From CAVZXS01 sp963779325 (GTDB taxonomy: Bacteria; Bacteroidota; Bacteroidia; Chitinophagales; Chitinophagaceae), in contig CAVZXS010000025.1 in assembly GCA_963779325.1 (NCBI GenBank), positions 496,001 through 560,000 on the forward strand: a stretch of DNA of 64,000 nucleotides. The letters are read 5' to 3'. Positions 26,067 through 35,223 of the stretch are shown piece by piece. The first letter of the stretch is position 1. Each line of letters begins with the position of its first letter. The notes under the pieces are model-generated. The model was not told the origin of the DNA and made no database searches. It saw only the letters and a list, made by a program, of their open reading frames with translations. The position numbers and the translations under genes were made by a program.

Positions 26067-27458
26067 ATGCAAAAGTACCTGATTAAAAATATATTGGCGG
26101 TAAACGAAGGAAAAATTTCAAGTATTGACTTGCTGATTGCCGGTAATCGTATTGAAAAAATCGCTCCTAAAATTAATGTAGATTACAAAGTAACTGAAAT
26201 AAACGGCGAAGGAAAGCATTTATTGCCCGGTTGTATTGATGACCAGGTGCATTTCAGGGAGCCGGGTCTTACGCACAAAGCCACCATTTATACCGAGGCG
26301 AAAGCGGCTGTGGCCGGCGGCGTTACCTCTTTTATGGAAATGCCCAATACCGTTCCCAACGCATTGACCGGGGAATTGCTGGAAGACAAGTATAAGATTG
26401 CAGCCGCTTCGTCATTGGCCAATTATTCTTTTTTTATGGGTACCGCCAATACCAATGCCGATGAAGTATTGAAAATGAATAACCGTAAGAAAGATGTTTG
26501 CGGAGTAAAAATATTTATGGGCGCCAGTACCGGCAATATGCTGGTAGATAATTTAATGACGCTCGATAAAATTTTTCGCGAAAGTGAAATGCTGATTGCT
26601 ACGCACTGCGAAGATGAAAGAATCATAAAAACCAATTTTGAAAAAATAAAAAATGGAAAAGGTGTATTAACCGCCGCCGATCATCCGCTGATACGAAATG
26701 AAGAAGCTTGTTTCGAAAGTTCCTTACTCGCCGTTCAGTTTGCAAAAAAATACAATACCCGCCTGCATATTTTACATATCAGTACCGAAAAGGAAACGCA
26801 GCTATTCAGCAATATGCTTCCGCTGAAAGAAAAAAGAATTACCGCGGAAGTATGTGTGCATCATCTGCATTTTACGGCCGATGATTATGAACGGTTAGGT
26901 TTTCAAATAAAATGTAACCCGGCCATTAAAGCGCCGAATAATAAAGAAGCATTGTGGAATGCATTGCTCGATGACCGGTTAGATATTATTGCTACCGATC
27001 ATGCACCGCATGCACTTGAAGAAAAGGGTTTTTTCAGAAACGATTCAGGTTTTCTTACGCCGGTACCTTTGGCGGAGAATAGCTACGCTTCTGCACATGC
27101 AGGGCTGCCACTCGTACAGCATCCTCTATTACTGATGCTGCATTATTATAAGCTTGGTAAAATTTCTTTAGAAACCATTGTACGCAAAATGAGCCATGCG
27201 GTAGCCGATTGTTTTCAAATTGCCGAAAGAGGATTTATCCGCGAAGGATATTTTGCCGATTTGGTAATTGCCGATTTAAATAAATCTTATAAAGTTTCAA
27301 AAGAAAATATTTTGTACAAATGCGGCTGGAGCCCTTTGGAAAGTTTTGAATTACCCGCTTCCGTTACGCATAGTTTTGTAAACGGAAATTTGGTGTATGG
27401 AAATGGCGTGTGGAATGAATCTTATTGGGGTCAGCGATTAATGTTTGACAGAACTTAA
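26067..27458 (+). CDS. pyrC: Dihydroorotase (class I)
   Basis: Cyclises carbamoyl-aspartate to dihydroorotate in pyrimidine synthesis. 463 residues. Metal ligands are visible in DDQVHFREPG (HxH-type: here QVHFR with the usual first His replaced by Gln, see odd points), TIATHCEDE, LHILHIS and IIATDHAPH. MGASTGNML is the carboxy-lysine/loop region. Note that the normal DxHxH reads DDQVH here, i.e. Asp-Gln-Val-His, so the first ligand His is Gln, a variant frequent in Bacteroidota dihydroorotases and in allantoinase-like relatives. Alternative: a dihydroorotase-like amidohydrolase. Confidence 0.82.
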   Translation: MQKYLIKNILAVNEGKISSIDLLIAGNRIEKIAPKINVDYKVTEINGEGKHLLPGCIDDQVHFREPGLTHKATIYTEAKAAVAGGVTSFMEMPNTVPNALTGELLEDKYKIAAASSLANYSFFMGTANTNADEVLKMNNRKKDVCGVKIFMGASTGNMLVDNLMTLDKIFRESEMLIATHCEDERIIKTNFEKIKNGKGVLTAADHPLIRNEEACFESSLLAVQFAKKYNTRLHILHISTEKETQLFSNMLPLKEKRITAEVCVHHLHFTADDYERLGFQIKCNPAIKAPNNKEALWNALLDDRLDIIATDHAPHALEEKGFFRNDSGFLTPVPLAENSYASAHAGLPLVQHPLLLMLHYYKLGKISLETIVRKMSHAVADCFQIAERGFIREGYFADLVIADLNKSYKVSKENILYKCGWSPLESFELPASVTHSFVNGNLVYGNGVWNESYWGQRLMFDRT

Positions 27459-27501
27459 AAATAAATTCAAAATTCGAATCATACGATTCTTTATCATTAA
27501 T

Positions 27502-28818
27502 ATGCTGATAGATAAAACTACATACTCCGACATCTCTGTTTTTCACCAGGAAGAAGAGTTTTCTATTTTTCATAAACTCAATTTTACACGAACGGTTGGC
27601 GGCAAGGAATGGTTGCGGCGTTTTTTTTCGTCGCCTTACGGCGATTTAAAAAGAATTTTGGGTACACAAAAAGTCATTAGAACATTGGCGATGCACATTG
27701 ACGATTGGCCGAAGGATATCAGCAACGGCACCCTGCTTGTAATGGATAAGTTCCTGGATTATTCGCTCGATTCTATTCCGGGGAGCTTAACAATTTTTAA
27801 TACCTATACCTACAAGTGGCTTCATGCCGAAGACTATCGTATGGTAAAATATTCCGTAGGTCATTTCGCCGATTTTTTTCGCGGCATAAAAAAACTGGCC
27901 GATATGTTTAGCGAAACCGATTTACCGCAATCATTTAAAATTTATATAGAACGAATAGAACAGTTAATAAAAGAACCTGTACTTCAAAAGCTGGCGGCGG
28001 TTAAGAAGAAAGATGCGCTTCAACCAAAAGATTATTTATACTTCGGGTATCATCTTCGCGGCCGGTACAGAACTAATACGCTGGAGCTGATCGACATCTT
28101 CGGCCGGTTAGATGCATGGTATTCCATGGCGATGGCGCATAAAACTTTTAACCTGCAATTTCCGCAGTTTGTCGAGCAATCCAATCCATTGCTTAAAGCA
28201 AAAAATTTATATCATATTCTTTTGCCCAATCCGGTTCCTTATGATGTTGAAATGAGTCCCGATCATAATTTTATTTTTCTTACAGGGGCCAATATGGCCG
28301 GTAAGAGTACATTGATAAAAGGAGTAGGGGCCGCTGTTTTTTTAGCTCATCTTGGTATGGGTGTGCCGGCCGAAGAAATGCAGTTGACCTTATTCAACGG
28401 GTTATTGACCAATATAAATGTAGTAGATAATATTGCCCGCGGCGAAAGTTATTTTTTTAATGAAGTACAGCGTATAAAAAATACAATTGAAAAAATTAAT
28501 GACGGGCAAAAATGGCTGGTGCTGATTGATGAATTGTTTAAAGGAACCAATGTGCAGGACGCCATGAAATGCAGCGCTACTGTTATTAAAGGTTTGATCA
28601 AAATAAAAAATTCGTTATTTATTCTTTCCACGCACCTGTACGAAGTAGGCGAAGAGCTAAAGCCGTTCGCTAATATTTCTTTCAAATATTTTGAAACACA
28701 TGTCACTGACGGCCGCTTGGAATTCAGTTACAAGTTAAAAGAAGGCATCAGTAATGACCGCCTCGGTTATCTTATTTTGCAAAGAGAAAAAGTAGTGGAG
28801 ATGCTGGAGAAGTTGTAG
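27502..28818 (+). CDS. MutS-family ATPase (short form)
   Basis: 438 residues from ATG 27502. It lacks the mismatch-reading N-terminal domain of MutS and contains the core/lever helices and the ATPase: Walker A TGANMAGKSTLIKG, Walker B region WLVLIDELFKGTNVQDA, and STHLYEVG. Such short Bacteroidota proteins are annotated as MutS-related; role in repair or recombination is not known. The frame begins 43 bp after the dihydroorotase stop. Confidence 0.85.
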   Translation: MLIDKTTYSDISVFHQEEEFSIFHKLNFTRTVGGKEWLRRFFSSPYGDLKRILGTQKVIRTLAMHIDDWPKDISNGTLLVMDKFLDYSLDSIPGSLTIFNTYTYKWLHAEDYRMVKYSVGHFADFFRGIKKLADMFSETDLPQSFKIYIERIEQLIKEPVLQKLAAVKKKDALQPKDYLYFGYHLRGRYRTNTLELIDIFGRLDAWYSMAMAHKTFNLQFPQFVEQSNPLLKAKNLYHILLPNPVPYDVEMSPDHNFIFLTGANMAGKSTLIKGVGAAVFLAHLGMGVPAEEMQLTLFNGLLTNINVVDNIARGESYFFNEVQRIKNTIEKINDGQKWLVLIDELFKGTNVQDAMKCSATVIKGLIKIKNSLFILSTHLYEVGEELKPFANISFKYFETHVTDGRLEFSYKLKEGISNDRLGYLILQREKVVEMLEKL

Positions 28819-29011
28819 TTTTTGATTTAGCGGACTGCGGTACTACTATTTAACTTTTGTGGCGACTGTCTATCCCGTATTTTAATCGGGACTCCGTTCA
28901 TCTATAAAATTCTACTGAGTATCAATTGAAGCATCAAGACTGATCGGTAAATACTTTTTTTGCGGGCCGTTTGTATAAACAATTTTACCTATCTTTTGAT
29001 AAATTTACCTG

Positions 29012-30598
29012 ATGAAACAACTCTTGTGTACAATTGCACTTACTTTTTCTTTATTATTTTCTAATGCGCAAAAGAGCATTGATGTATTGCATTATAAATT
29101 TTCTATAGACTTAAATGATAACAATGATACGATTTATTGTTCGGCGGAAATAAAACTGAAATTCCTTGAACAGGTTAATTCTTTTGATATTGACCTGGTT
29201 TCCGTAAATGATAAAGGTAAAGGGATGAAATTGGATAAGGCTGCCGGCCCGAAAGTAAGAGGAGCTGTAAAAAAGCCTGATATGATCGGTGTTATTTTAT
29301 CAGTTCCTTCAAAAGTTAATGATACCGTATCTTATACCATACAATATCACGGTATTCCTGCAGATGGTCTTATTATCTCGAAAAATAAATACGGCCGGCG
29401 AACTTTTTTTGCCGATAACTGGCCCAACCGTGCACATAATTGGCTTGTCTGTGTTGATGATCCGGCAGATAAAGCAACCGTTGAATTTATTATAAAAGCT
29501 CCTGCTCATTATCAAGTTGTTTCAAATGGTATACAGGTTGAAGAGAGTAATTTAGGTAATAATTTTAAACTCACACATTGGAAAGAAGATGTACCGCTGC
29601 CGACAAAAGTAATGGCAATCGGTGTGGCAGATTTTGCCGTCAGTTACGCCGGCAATATCGGTTGTGTGCCTGTATATAGTTGGGTTTTTCCGGAAGAAAG
29701 AGACAAAGGCTTTTATGATTATGCACAGGCAAAAGAAATAGTGGAATATTTTAATAATTACATTGGCCCGTATCCATATAAAAAATTAGCTAATGTACAA
29801 TCTAAAACGACTTTTGGCGGGCTGGAGAATGCAGGAGCTATATTTTATTCTGAAAACTCAATTACAGGTGACAGAACTGTTGAGGATTTAATAGCCCATG
29901 AAATAGTACACCAATGGTTTGGCGATATGGCTACTGAAAAGAGTTTTGCTCATCTTTGGCTCAGCGAGGGATTTGCTACTTACCTGGCAGATATATATTT
30001 AGAATCGAAATACGGAATTGACAGTATGAACAAGCGGTTGCAGGGAGAAAGAGAGGAAGCGATTGCTTTTGGTAAGACGGCGCCAAATCCTGTAGTAGAT
30101 GCCGTTTCAGATTATATGAGTTTATTGAATCCGAACAGCTATCAAAAAGCAGGTTGGGTATTACATATGTTACGTCGTACTATTGGCGATGGGGTGTTTC
30201 AAAAATTTATTAAAACCTATTACGATAAATACAAAGGAGGCAATGCCGATACCGATGATGTAAGAAAAGTAGCGGAAGATGTAAGCGGAAAAAAATTGGA
30301 ATCTTTTTTCAGGCAATGGTTGTATACACCGGGTAATCCGCAACTGTCCGTCAGTTGGAAATATTTAACCAAAGAAAAAAAATTGTCTGTTATAGTAACG
30401 CAGTTACAAAAAACGGTTTTTAATTTCCCGATGGAAATAAAATTGAACTTTGCTTCGGCAAAAACAAAACTGCAAACATTGAATATCTCAAAGCAAACAG
30501 AGACTTTTGTTTTCCCTATTGCAGAAAAAATAACGGAAATTGAATTAGACCCGAACACAAATCTTTTATTTTCAGGAACTGTCAATGAAGGAAAGTAA
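29012..30598 (+). CDS. M1-family aminopeptidase
   Basis: 528 residues with a signal peptide (MKQLLCTIALTFSLLFSNAQ). Zinc motif HEIVHQWFGD with the third ligand in LWLSEGFATY (HExxH-18-E), and GGLENAGAIFY as the GAMEN-type substrate loop. The C-terminal half continues into an alpha-helical domain (RRTIGDGVFQKFIKTYYDKY). Likely a periplasmic or surface peptidase trimming N-terminal residues from peptides. Confidence 0.9.
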   Translation: MKQLLCTIALTFSLLFSNAQKSIDVLHYKFSIDLNDNNDTIYCSAEIKLKFLEQVNSFDIDLVSVNDKGKGMKLDKAAGPKVRGAVKKPDMIGVILSVPSKVNDTVSYTIQYHGIPADGLIISKNKYGRRTFFADNWPNRAHNWLVCVDDPADKATVEFIIKAPAHYQVVSNGIQVEESNLGNNFKLTHWKEDVPLPTKVMAIGVADFAVSYAGNIGCVPVYSWVFPEERDKGFYDYAQAKEIVEYFNNYIGPYPYKKLANVQSKTTFGGLENAGAIFYSENSITGDRTVEDLIAHEIVHQWFGDMATEKSFAHLWLSEGFATYLADIYLESKYGIDSMNKRLQGEREEAIAFGKTAPNPVVDAVSDYMSLLNPNSYQKAGWVLHMLRRTIGDGVFQKFIKTYYDKYKGGNADTDDVRKVAEDVSGKKLESFFRQWLYTPGNPQLSVSWKYLTKEKKLSVIVTQLQKTVFNFPMEIKLNFASAKTKLQTLNISKQTETFVFPIAEKITEIELDPNTNLLFSGTVNEGK

Positions 30599-30680
30599 CT
30601 TTAGTAGTCAAAAAATGATGAGCTGAGTTTTAGAGAAGAAAGACGAATCCCGTATTTTATAAATTAATAAAACCGAAAAT

Positions 30681-31547
30681 ATGCCGCGAATTATTAAATC
30701 AGGACTTATTCAAATGAGTTTGCCCAAAACAGAAGGTGAGGGAACCATTGCAGAAATAAAAGAAGCGATGGTACAAAAACATATTCCGCTGATTGAAGAA
30801 GCCGGGAAAAAAGGAGTGCAGATACTCTGTATGCAGGAAATTTTTAATACACCGTATTTCTGCCCGGGCCAGGATAAAGCCTGGTACGAAAGCGCCGAAA
30901 CTGTTCCCGGGCCAACGATTGAAAGAATGCAGGCCTATGCAAAGAAATATAATATGGTAATGATAGTACCGGTGTATGAAAAAGAACAGGCCGGAGTATT
31001 GTATAATACAGCAGCAGTGATTGATGCCGACGGAACATATCTCGGCAAATACAGGAAGAATCATATTCCGCATACTTCAGGTTTTTGGGAAAAATTTTTC
31101 TTCAAACCCGGTAACCTGGGCTACCCCGTTTTTCAAACCAAGTATGCTAAAGTGGGTGTGTACATTTGTTACGACCGTCATTTTCCGGATGGTGCGAGAT
31201 GCCTGGGATTGAACGGCGCCGAGATTGTTTACAATCCTTCGGCAACTGTCGCAGGTCTTTCGCAATATTTATGGAAATTGGAACAACCCGCACACGCAGC
31301 TGCTAACGGATATTTTATGGGATGTATCAATCGGGTAGGTACGGAGAAGCCCTGGAACCTCGGTAAGTTTTACGGCAGCAGTTATTTTGTTGATCCCCGC
31401 GGACAAATATTTGCGCAGGCATCGGAGGATAATGATGAGCTGTTAATCGCCGATTTTGATTTGGATATGATTGAAGAAGTAAGAAGTGTGTGGCAATTTT
31501 TCAGAGACAGGCGCCCTGAAACGTATGGGAAACTTGTTGAATTGTAG
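30681..31547 (+). CDS. Carbon-nitrogen hydrolase (beta-ureidopropionase-type)
   Basis: 288 residues of the nitrilase superfamily. Catalytic Glu in LCMQEIFNTPYF, Lys in YRKNHIP, Cys in VYICYDRHFPDG. The residues around CYDRHFPDGAR and the pairing with preT and preA downstream point to N-carbamoyl-beta-alanine amidohydrolase (last step of reductive pyrimidine breakdown); N-carbamoylputrescine amidase is the main alternative. A dihydropyrimidinase gene, needed for the middle step, is not in the window. Confidence 0.82.
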   Translation: MPRIIKSGLIQMSLPKTEGEGTIAEIKEAMVQKHIPLIEEAGKKGVQILCMQEIFNTPYFCPGQDKAWYESAETVPGPTIERMQAYAKKYNMVMIVPVYEKEQAGVLYNTAAVIDADGTYLGKYRKNHIPHTSGFWEKFFFKPGNLGYPVFQTKYAKVGVYICYDRHFPDGARCLGLNGAEIVYNPSATVAGLSQYLWKLEQPAHAAANGYFMGCINRVGTEKPWNLGKFYGSSYFVDPRGQIFAQASEDNDELLIADFDLDMIEEVRSVWQFFRDRRPETYGKLVEL

Positions 31548-31554
31548 AGATCGG

Positions 31555-31573
31555 ACACGGATGACACGGATGA
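31555..31573. repeat. Left arm of inverted repeat around GxxExxY gene
   Basis: ACACGGATGACACGGATGA, 19 bases, exactly complementary to 32084-32102. It contains the unit ACACGGATG repeated, and a further TTTCACGGATT follows. Confidence 0.7.
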
Positions 31574-31642
31574 AAAAGATTTTCACGGATTGATTTTTAA
31601 TATAGAAATCTGTACCTATCTGTGTTCAATACAAAATAAGTT

Positions 31643-32047
31643 ATGAAATACGAAGAAATAACCAATAAAATCATTGAGCCTTTTTACAGAGTGTATAATA
31701 CCCTTGGATATGGTTTTTTAGAAAAAGTTTACCGCAATGCCTTGTATTATGAACTGATTGAAATGGGATTTAAAGCTGATATGGAGAAAAGAATTTTTGT
31801 ATACTATAAAACTCACATTGTTGGTGATTATTCCGCTGATTTGCTGGTAGAAAATATAATAATCTGTGAATTAAAAACCGGCGAAAGCTTACAAGATGGA
31901 GACGAAAGCCAACTCATTAATTATTTAAGAGCTACCAATATTGAAGTTGGATTACTTTTAAACTTTGGCAAGAAACCACAGGTAAAAAGAAAAATTTATG
32001 ATAATGAAAAGAAAAATTGGCGCACAATAACGACAAGAGAAATCTGA
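31643..32047 (+). CDS. GxxExxY protein
   Basis: 134 residues. The N-terminus has GYGFLEKVYRNALYYEL, the GxxExxY signature (GFLEKVY), then a PD-(D/E)xK-like core (DYSADLLVENIIICELKTGE). This Bacteroidota family (TIGR04256/PDDEXK_3) is of unknown function. The gene is bracketed by near-identical inverted repeats at 31555 and 32084, and interrupts the otherwise consecutive amidohydrolase-preT-preA run, so it is probably an inserted unit. Confidence 0.85.
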   Translation: MKYEEITNKIIEPFYRVYNTLGYGFLEKVYRNALYYELIEMGFKADMEKRIFVYYKTHIVGDYSADLLVENIIICELKTGESLQDGDESQLINYLRATNIEVGLLLNFGKKPQVKRKIYDNEKKNWRTITTREI

Positions 32048-32083
32048 TAAAATAAAAATCTGTGTCCATCCGTTTAATCCGTG

Positions 32084-32102
32084 TCATCCGTGTCATCCGT
32101 GT
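32084..32102. repeat. Right arm of inverted repeat around GxxExxY gene
   Basis: TCATCCGTGTCATCCGTGT is the exact reverse complement of 31555-31573. It is preceded by CATCCGTTTAATCCG, extending the match imperfectly. Confidence 0.7.
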
Positions 32103-32114
32103 TCAAAAAAAATT

Positions 32115-33483
32115 ATGTCAATAATCCATAACAGATTAACCAAAGAGCAATACGCCGAAAACTTCAGCGACATCCATCCGCCGTTTGAATCGCACAGTGC
32201 TGCATTGGTAGATGCCAATCGTTGTTTATTTTGTTATGATGCACCTTGCACTAAAAGTTGCCCCACGGGTATTGATGTCCCGAAATTTATTAAACAAATA
32301 ACAACGGATAATATAAAAGGAAGTGCGCATACTATTTTTTCAGCAAATATCATGGGCGCCGGTTGCAGCAAAGTTTGCCCCGTAGAAAAATTATGCGAAG
32401 GCAGTTGTGTTTTTAATTTATTGGATGAGCCACCAATCTCTATTGCCAAACTTCAACGATATTCTACTGAAATGGCAATGGAAAAAAAATGGAAACTCTT
32501 CGAACGAAAGACCCTTCCTAACTCCCCTTTAGGGGCTGGGGGTTTTAAAGTGGCCATTGTAGGTGCGGGTCCCGCGGGTTTAAGTTGCGCCCATGTTTTA
32601 AGCAGGGAAGGAATTGACGTAACTATCTTCGAAAAAGAAAGCAAAGGCGGCGGTTTAATGACATATGGTATCGCTGCATACAAAGTAACTCCGGAGTTTT
32701 GCGAAGAGGAAGTGAACTATATTTTATCTATTGGTGGTATAGAAATAAAATACAATCAGGAGTTGGGAAAAGATATTTCTCTTGCCGCAATTAAAAAAAG
32801 AATATGATGCGGTTTATCTCGGTATTGGTGTTGGAGTAGCAAGACAATTAGATATTCCCGGGGAAAAGTTGGAAGGAGTTGTTGATGCCATTCAGTTCAT
32901 CTATGATATTCGGGCCAATGGCTATTCAACTGTTCAGGTGGGTGATAAAGTAGCGGTAATCGGTATGGGTATGACGGCGATTGATGCAGCCACACAGGCA
33001 AAACGTCTTGGCGCCAAAGAAGTAACCATGCTCTATCGCCGCACCGAAGTAGAAATGCCCTGTACTAAACATGAGCTGGATATTGCCATGCTGGATGGTT
33101 GTGAAATAATTTGGCTGGCTGCACCGCAAAAAATAAAAGGAGCACAGGGAAAAGTAAAACAACTCGTTTGCAGCAAAATGAAATTGGGCGAACCTGATAC
33201 AAGCGGAAGAAGAAGCCCTGTAGATACTGGTGAAACATTTACGCTGGATGTTGATATGGTAATTAAAGCAGCAGGGCAAGTACCATTTGAAAAATTGATG
33301 AATAAATTAAATATTCAAAATAAAAAAGGAAAAATTGTGATTGATGAAAATTGTGCAACAAATATCAAAGGAGTATTTGCAGGCGGTGATGCGGTGAATG
33401 GCGGTAAAGAGGTGGTAGATGCAGTGCAGGCGGGGAAGGAAGGAGCGAAGGCCATATTGAATTATTTAGACGTTGTTATCTGA
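32115..33483 (+). CDS. preT: NAD-dependent dihydropyrimidine dehydrogenase subunit PreT, frameshifted
   Basis: Flavoprotein partner of PreA; passes electrons from NADH for reduction of uracil and thymine. Iron-sulfur cysteines CLFCYDAPCTKSCPTG and CSKVCPVEKLCEGSC lie at the N-terminus, FAD motif VAIVGAGPAGLSCA, and NAD-binding VAVIGMGMTAIDAA near 32950. The frame breaks at an A7 run near 32796 (one A too many); correction reads AAIKKEYDAVYLGIG and gives ~455 residues, the normal length. Between the N-terminal and FAD domains, NSPLGAGG is encoded by a palindromic repeat (32520-32543), an extra segment. Confidence 0.88.
32519..32545. repeat. Palindromic repeat read in frame within preT
   Basis: CTCCCCTTTAGGGGCTGGGG has a CCCCTTTAGGGG hairpin. 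The same CCCTTTAGGGGCAGGGG core lies before dnaX (4548-4564). Here it is translated as NSPLGAGG. Confidence 0.5.
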
Positions 33484-33838
33484 CCCACCCCTTTCGAAAA
33501 GTTCTTTATGATAAAACACTGCGGCCCCTCCGGGGAGGGGATGACGGTCGTTTTATAATTTAATTCATTTATGCTTTACGAAAAACGAAGCTCATTTAAA
33601 TTCAGTGTAAAGAGTTTATATGATTTCGGACACATCCCCTCCCCGGAGGGGCGAATTTAGGGAACGTAATATTTTGAGACACCGGGGTGGGTTGCTGAAC
33701 AAGGAACAGAACGATGAAGTGTGCGACGCAACGGAAGTTCATCCGTGTTAATGTCGCCGGTAACATAAAAAAAATTAAAGAATAGAATTATGAATTAATG
33801 CAGCAATAACTCTTAATTCTAAATTCATAACTAAAAAC
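33484..33838. repeat. Nested inverted repeats between preT and preA
   Basis: GCCCCTCCGGGGAGGGGATG (33512-33531) is repeated exactly in reverse complement about 110 bp later (33642-33661), and each is itself a hairpin (CCCCTCC/GGAGGGG). Outside them GACCCACCCC near 33482 faces GGGGTGGGTTG near 33684. The rest (33700-33838) is AT-rich; a segment at 33718-33735 resembles 35138-35155 in reverse. No gene seen. The preT-preA operon would be interrupted by a strong RNA structure here. Confidence 0.65.
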
Positions 33839-35108
33839 ATGGCAAACCTATCTTCAAACTTTCTCGGCATCAGCTCACCCAACCCTTACTGGTTGGCAAG
33901 CGCACCGCCTACCGATAAAAAAATAAATGTACTCCGTGCATTTGAAGCCGGCTGGGGCGGTGTGGTTTGGAAAACATTGGGCACGCAAGTAAAGAATGTT
34001 TCTTCGCGTTATTCCGCTGTTGATTATGGCGGCCAAAAAGTAATGGGATTTAATAATATTGAATTGATAAGTGACAGGCCGTTGGATATTAACCTGAAAG
34101 AAATTACTGAATGTATCAAACTGTTTCCCGACAGGGCAATGGTTGTTTCACTAATGGCCGATAACAACAAAAAAAGCTGGCATGAGCTAATTAAACAAGT
34201 AGAAGATACAGGCGCACACGGTTTGGAATTAAATTTTGGTTGTCCGCATGGCATGACTGAACGCGGTATGGGAGCGGCCGTTGGCCAAGATCCCGAAATT
34301 GCGTGCATGGTAGTGGAATGGGTAATGGAGAAAGCAACAATTCCTGTTATTACAAAGCTTACACCCAATGTACATTCCGTTGTACCCACCGGAAGATCGG
34401 TAGTAAAAGCAGGTACTAATGCATTGTCATTGATTAATACTATTCAATCAGTAACGGGTGTAGATTTGGATACACTCGTTCCCAATCCTTATGTAGCGGG
34501 TAAGAGTGTCTTTGGCGGTTATTGCGGACCGGCAGTAAAACCCATTGCATTAAAAATGCTCACTACTATTGCGCAGGATGAATTAACCAAAACGGTTCCT
34601 GTAAGCGGAATAGGCGGTATCAGTAATTGGAAAGATGCGGTGGAGTTTATGCTGCTCGGTGCATCCAATGTGCAGGTATGCACTGCGGCTATGAAATACG
34701 GTTTCAGAATTATAGAAGACATGTGCGAAGGAATGAGTAATTGGATGGATGAAAAAGGATTTAAAACCTTAGATGATTTTATAGGTAAAAGTCGTTCCCA
34801 ACATTACGAATTGGGAAGAGCTGGATATCAATTATCATCATATAGCAAAAATTAATCAGGATAAATGTATTCACTGCGGGCTTTGTTATATTGCCTGCGA
34901 AGACGCTTCTCACCAATCTATCAGTTTGCAGTACGGTAAGCCTTACAATACGTATACGGTAAAAGAAGAAGAATGTGTGGGTTGTAATTTGTGCCAGTTA
35001 GTTTGCCCCGTTGATGATTGCATTACGATGGAAGAACAGCGGGTGGCGCCGGAGTATGTGAACTGGGTGGAGTGGCAGAAAAGGGGATTGCCTTTGAATG
35101 ATCATTGA
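33839..35108 (+). CDS. preA: NAD-dependent dihydropyrimidine dehydrogenase subunit PreA, frameshifted
   Basis: FMN-barrel catalytic subunit that reduces uracil or thymine; partner of PreT. The barrel has SPNPYWLASAPPTDKK, ELNFGCPHGMTERGMGAAVGQDP and GIGGISNWKDAVEF. The frame ends early at 34855, but removing one G near 34820 gives GRLDINYHHIAKINQDKC and reaches two 4Fe-4S clusters, CIHCGLCYIAC and CVGCNLCQLVCPV, stopping at 35108. About 423 residues, the usual size. Reads with preT and the carbon-nitrogen hydrolase as a catabolic group. Confidence 0.9.
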
Positions 35109-35223
35109 GAGGATTATGTACTAAGCTGTATTGCTACTATTAAGCTTCTGTTGCGTCGCACTCTTGTACTACATATTTTTATGGCGGCAATACTAAATAG
35201 AAAAGGATTAAATTCGCAATTAA

